This document shows, one piece after another, positions 5,944 to 6,624 of a stretch of 6,624 nt of DNA. Source of the DNA: Gammaproteobacteria bacterium (GTDB lineage Bacteria > Pseudomonadota > Gammaproteobacteria > Arenicellales > Arenicellaceae); the NCBI GenBank assembly GCA_003485905.1, contig DNHK01000361.1, positions 4,076-10,699 of the forward strand, written 5' to 3'. The translations under genes were made by a program, and so were the position numbers. How positions within the stretch are numbered: position 1 is the stretch's first letter; each line of letters starts with the position of its first letter. The notes under the pieces were generated by a model that saw only the letters and a list, made by a program, of their open reading frames with translations, ran no database searches and was not told where the DNA came from.

Positions 5944-6624
5944 ATGGATAGAAACCAAATATTGACTGAAATAGGTATCGATATTTGGATTAGAAGCGAT
6001 GAAATGGGATCTAAACCGGATACTCCCATTAAATTAAAATTGGACATTGCTAAACAAGCAGCTTTGACTGATTCGTCTGCTCTTCAACAACAGCGCATAG
6101 GGCAGACCCCTCAAAAATTAGATAATGGCAGCAGTATGGACCTTTTAAAAGCCGAAGTTCTGGTCTGTCAGCGCTGCCAGCTAAGCAAATCTCGGTTTCG
6201 AGCGGTCCCTGGGCTAGGAGATATAAAAGCTAAGTGGATGTTTGTAGGTGAAGCCCCTGGAGCTGAAGAAGATCGGCAAGGAGAACCATTTGTTGGGCGG
6301 GCAGGGCAATTGTTAGATAATATTTTCAGAGCTCTTGGTGTCGCTCGAGAAGATATTTATATTAGTAATATATTGAAATGTCATCCACCTACAAATCGCG
6401 ATCCACGGTCAAAGGAAATAGATGGCTGCCGTGATTTTTTAAATCGCGAGCTACAAATTGTAAATCCTTCGGTGGTTATAGCGTTGGGGGGGGTAGCAAT
6501 TCGAGAATTACTACAAAATGATATGCCCATTGATAATTTGAGGGGCAAGGTACATAAGGTCGCGAGTTCTGAGATTCCTTGCATCGCAACGTATCACCCA
6601 GCGGATATACTGCGAGAGCCGTCT
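5944..6624 (+). CDS. Family 4 uracil-DNA glycosylase (4Fe-4S), 3' end cut by the window
   Basis: The first 227 codons of a uracil-DNA glycosylase that removes uracil from DNA at the start of base-excision repair. Family 4 features seen: the uracil-binding motif GEAPGAEEDRQGEPFVGRAG at 102-121; the four cluster cysteines C75 and C78 (CQRC), C146 (KCHPPTNRDP) and C162; ALGGVA at 180-185; and the second active-site motif TYHPA at 216-220. The frame is open to the last base, so the C-terminus lies outside. I chose the ATG at 5944 because residues 5-18 (QILTEIGIDIWIRS) resemble the conserved N-terminal start of proteobacterial members. The ribosome site is poor. It begins 37 bases after the leuA stop with no terminator between, so co-transcription with leuA is likely. 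Residues about 20-65 are a poorly conserved linker. An eight-G run lies at 6486-6493. Confidence 0.93.
   Translation, partial: MDRNQILTEIGIDIWIRSDEMGSKPDTPIKLKLDIAKQAALTDSSALQQQRIGQTPQKLDNGSSMDLLKAEVLVCQRCQLSKSRFRAVPGLGDIKAKWMFVGEAPGAEEDRQGEPFVGRAGQLLDNIFRALGVAREDIYISNILKCHPPTNRDPRSKEIDGCRDFLNRELQIVNPSVVIALGGVAIRELLQNDMPIDNLRGKVHKVASSEIPCIATYHPADILREPS

Noticed and set aside
6381..6584. Minus-strand 67-codon frame inside the uracil-DNA glycosylase gene
   Set aside because: The opposite strand codes for conserved glycosylase motifs across the same bases, so this is a shadow.

Overview
The window reads as chromosomal DNA of a Gram-negative bacterium, most likely a marine-type gammaproteobacterium of the Cellvibrio/Saccharophagus/Teredinibacter kind. 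This is an inference from the protein families (a 326-residue malate dehydrogenase of the Thermus/plant-cytosol subgroup, an E. coli-type LeuA, a family 4 uracil-DNA glycosylase) and from moderate GC content. No marker gene fixes the taxon. All real genes lie on the + strand. I found no rRNA, tRNA, CRISPR array, insertion sequence or attachment site.

Layout: (1) 21-1001, malate dehydrogenase, closed by a strong bidirectional terminator (1031-1070). (2) 1071-1447, a gene-poor stretch with a second hairpin whose T-run lies on the minus strand, a well-formed Shine-Dalgarno in front of a 9-codon ORF, and a dyad upstream of the next gene. (3) 1448-4148, a tight three-gene cluster: a family 2 glycosyltransferase, a divergent nucleosidase/phosphorylase-fold protein, and a radical-SAM protein of the spore photoproduct lyase (SPL) family. 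The last two genes overlap by one base (TAATG), so they are probably translationally coupled. (4) 4149-4358, a leader region with inverted and direct repeats. (5) 4359-5906, leuA. (6) 5944 to the window end, the first 227 codons of a family 4 uracil-DNA glycosylase.

The flanking genes are housekeeping: TCA cycle, leucine synthesis and base-excision repair. The centre is the least ordinary part. An SPL-family enzyme in a bacterium that shows no sign of sporulating is coupled to a nucleosidase-like protein and preceded by a glycosyltransferase. SPL enzymes repair the UV lesion 5-thyminyl-5,6-dihydrothymine using SAM. Here the three cluster cysteines and a candidate hydrogen-donor cysteine are kept, but a tyrosine implicated in radical relay in Bacillus appears as phenylalanine. 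The nucleosidase keeps the Met-Glu and Ser-Asp active-site signatures, is short in the middle, and carries an unassigned helical tail. What the cluster does cannot be decided from sequence alone. A DNA or nucleoside repair or modification role is the leading inference.
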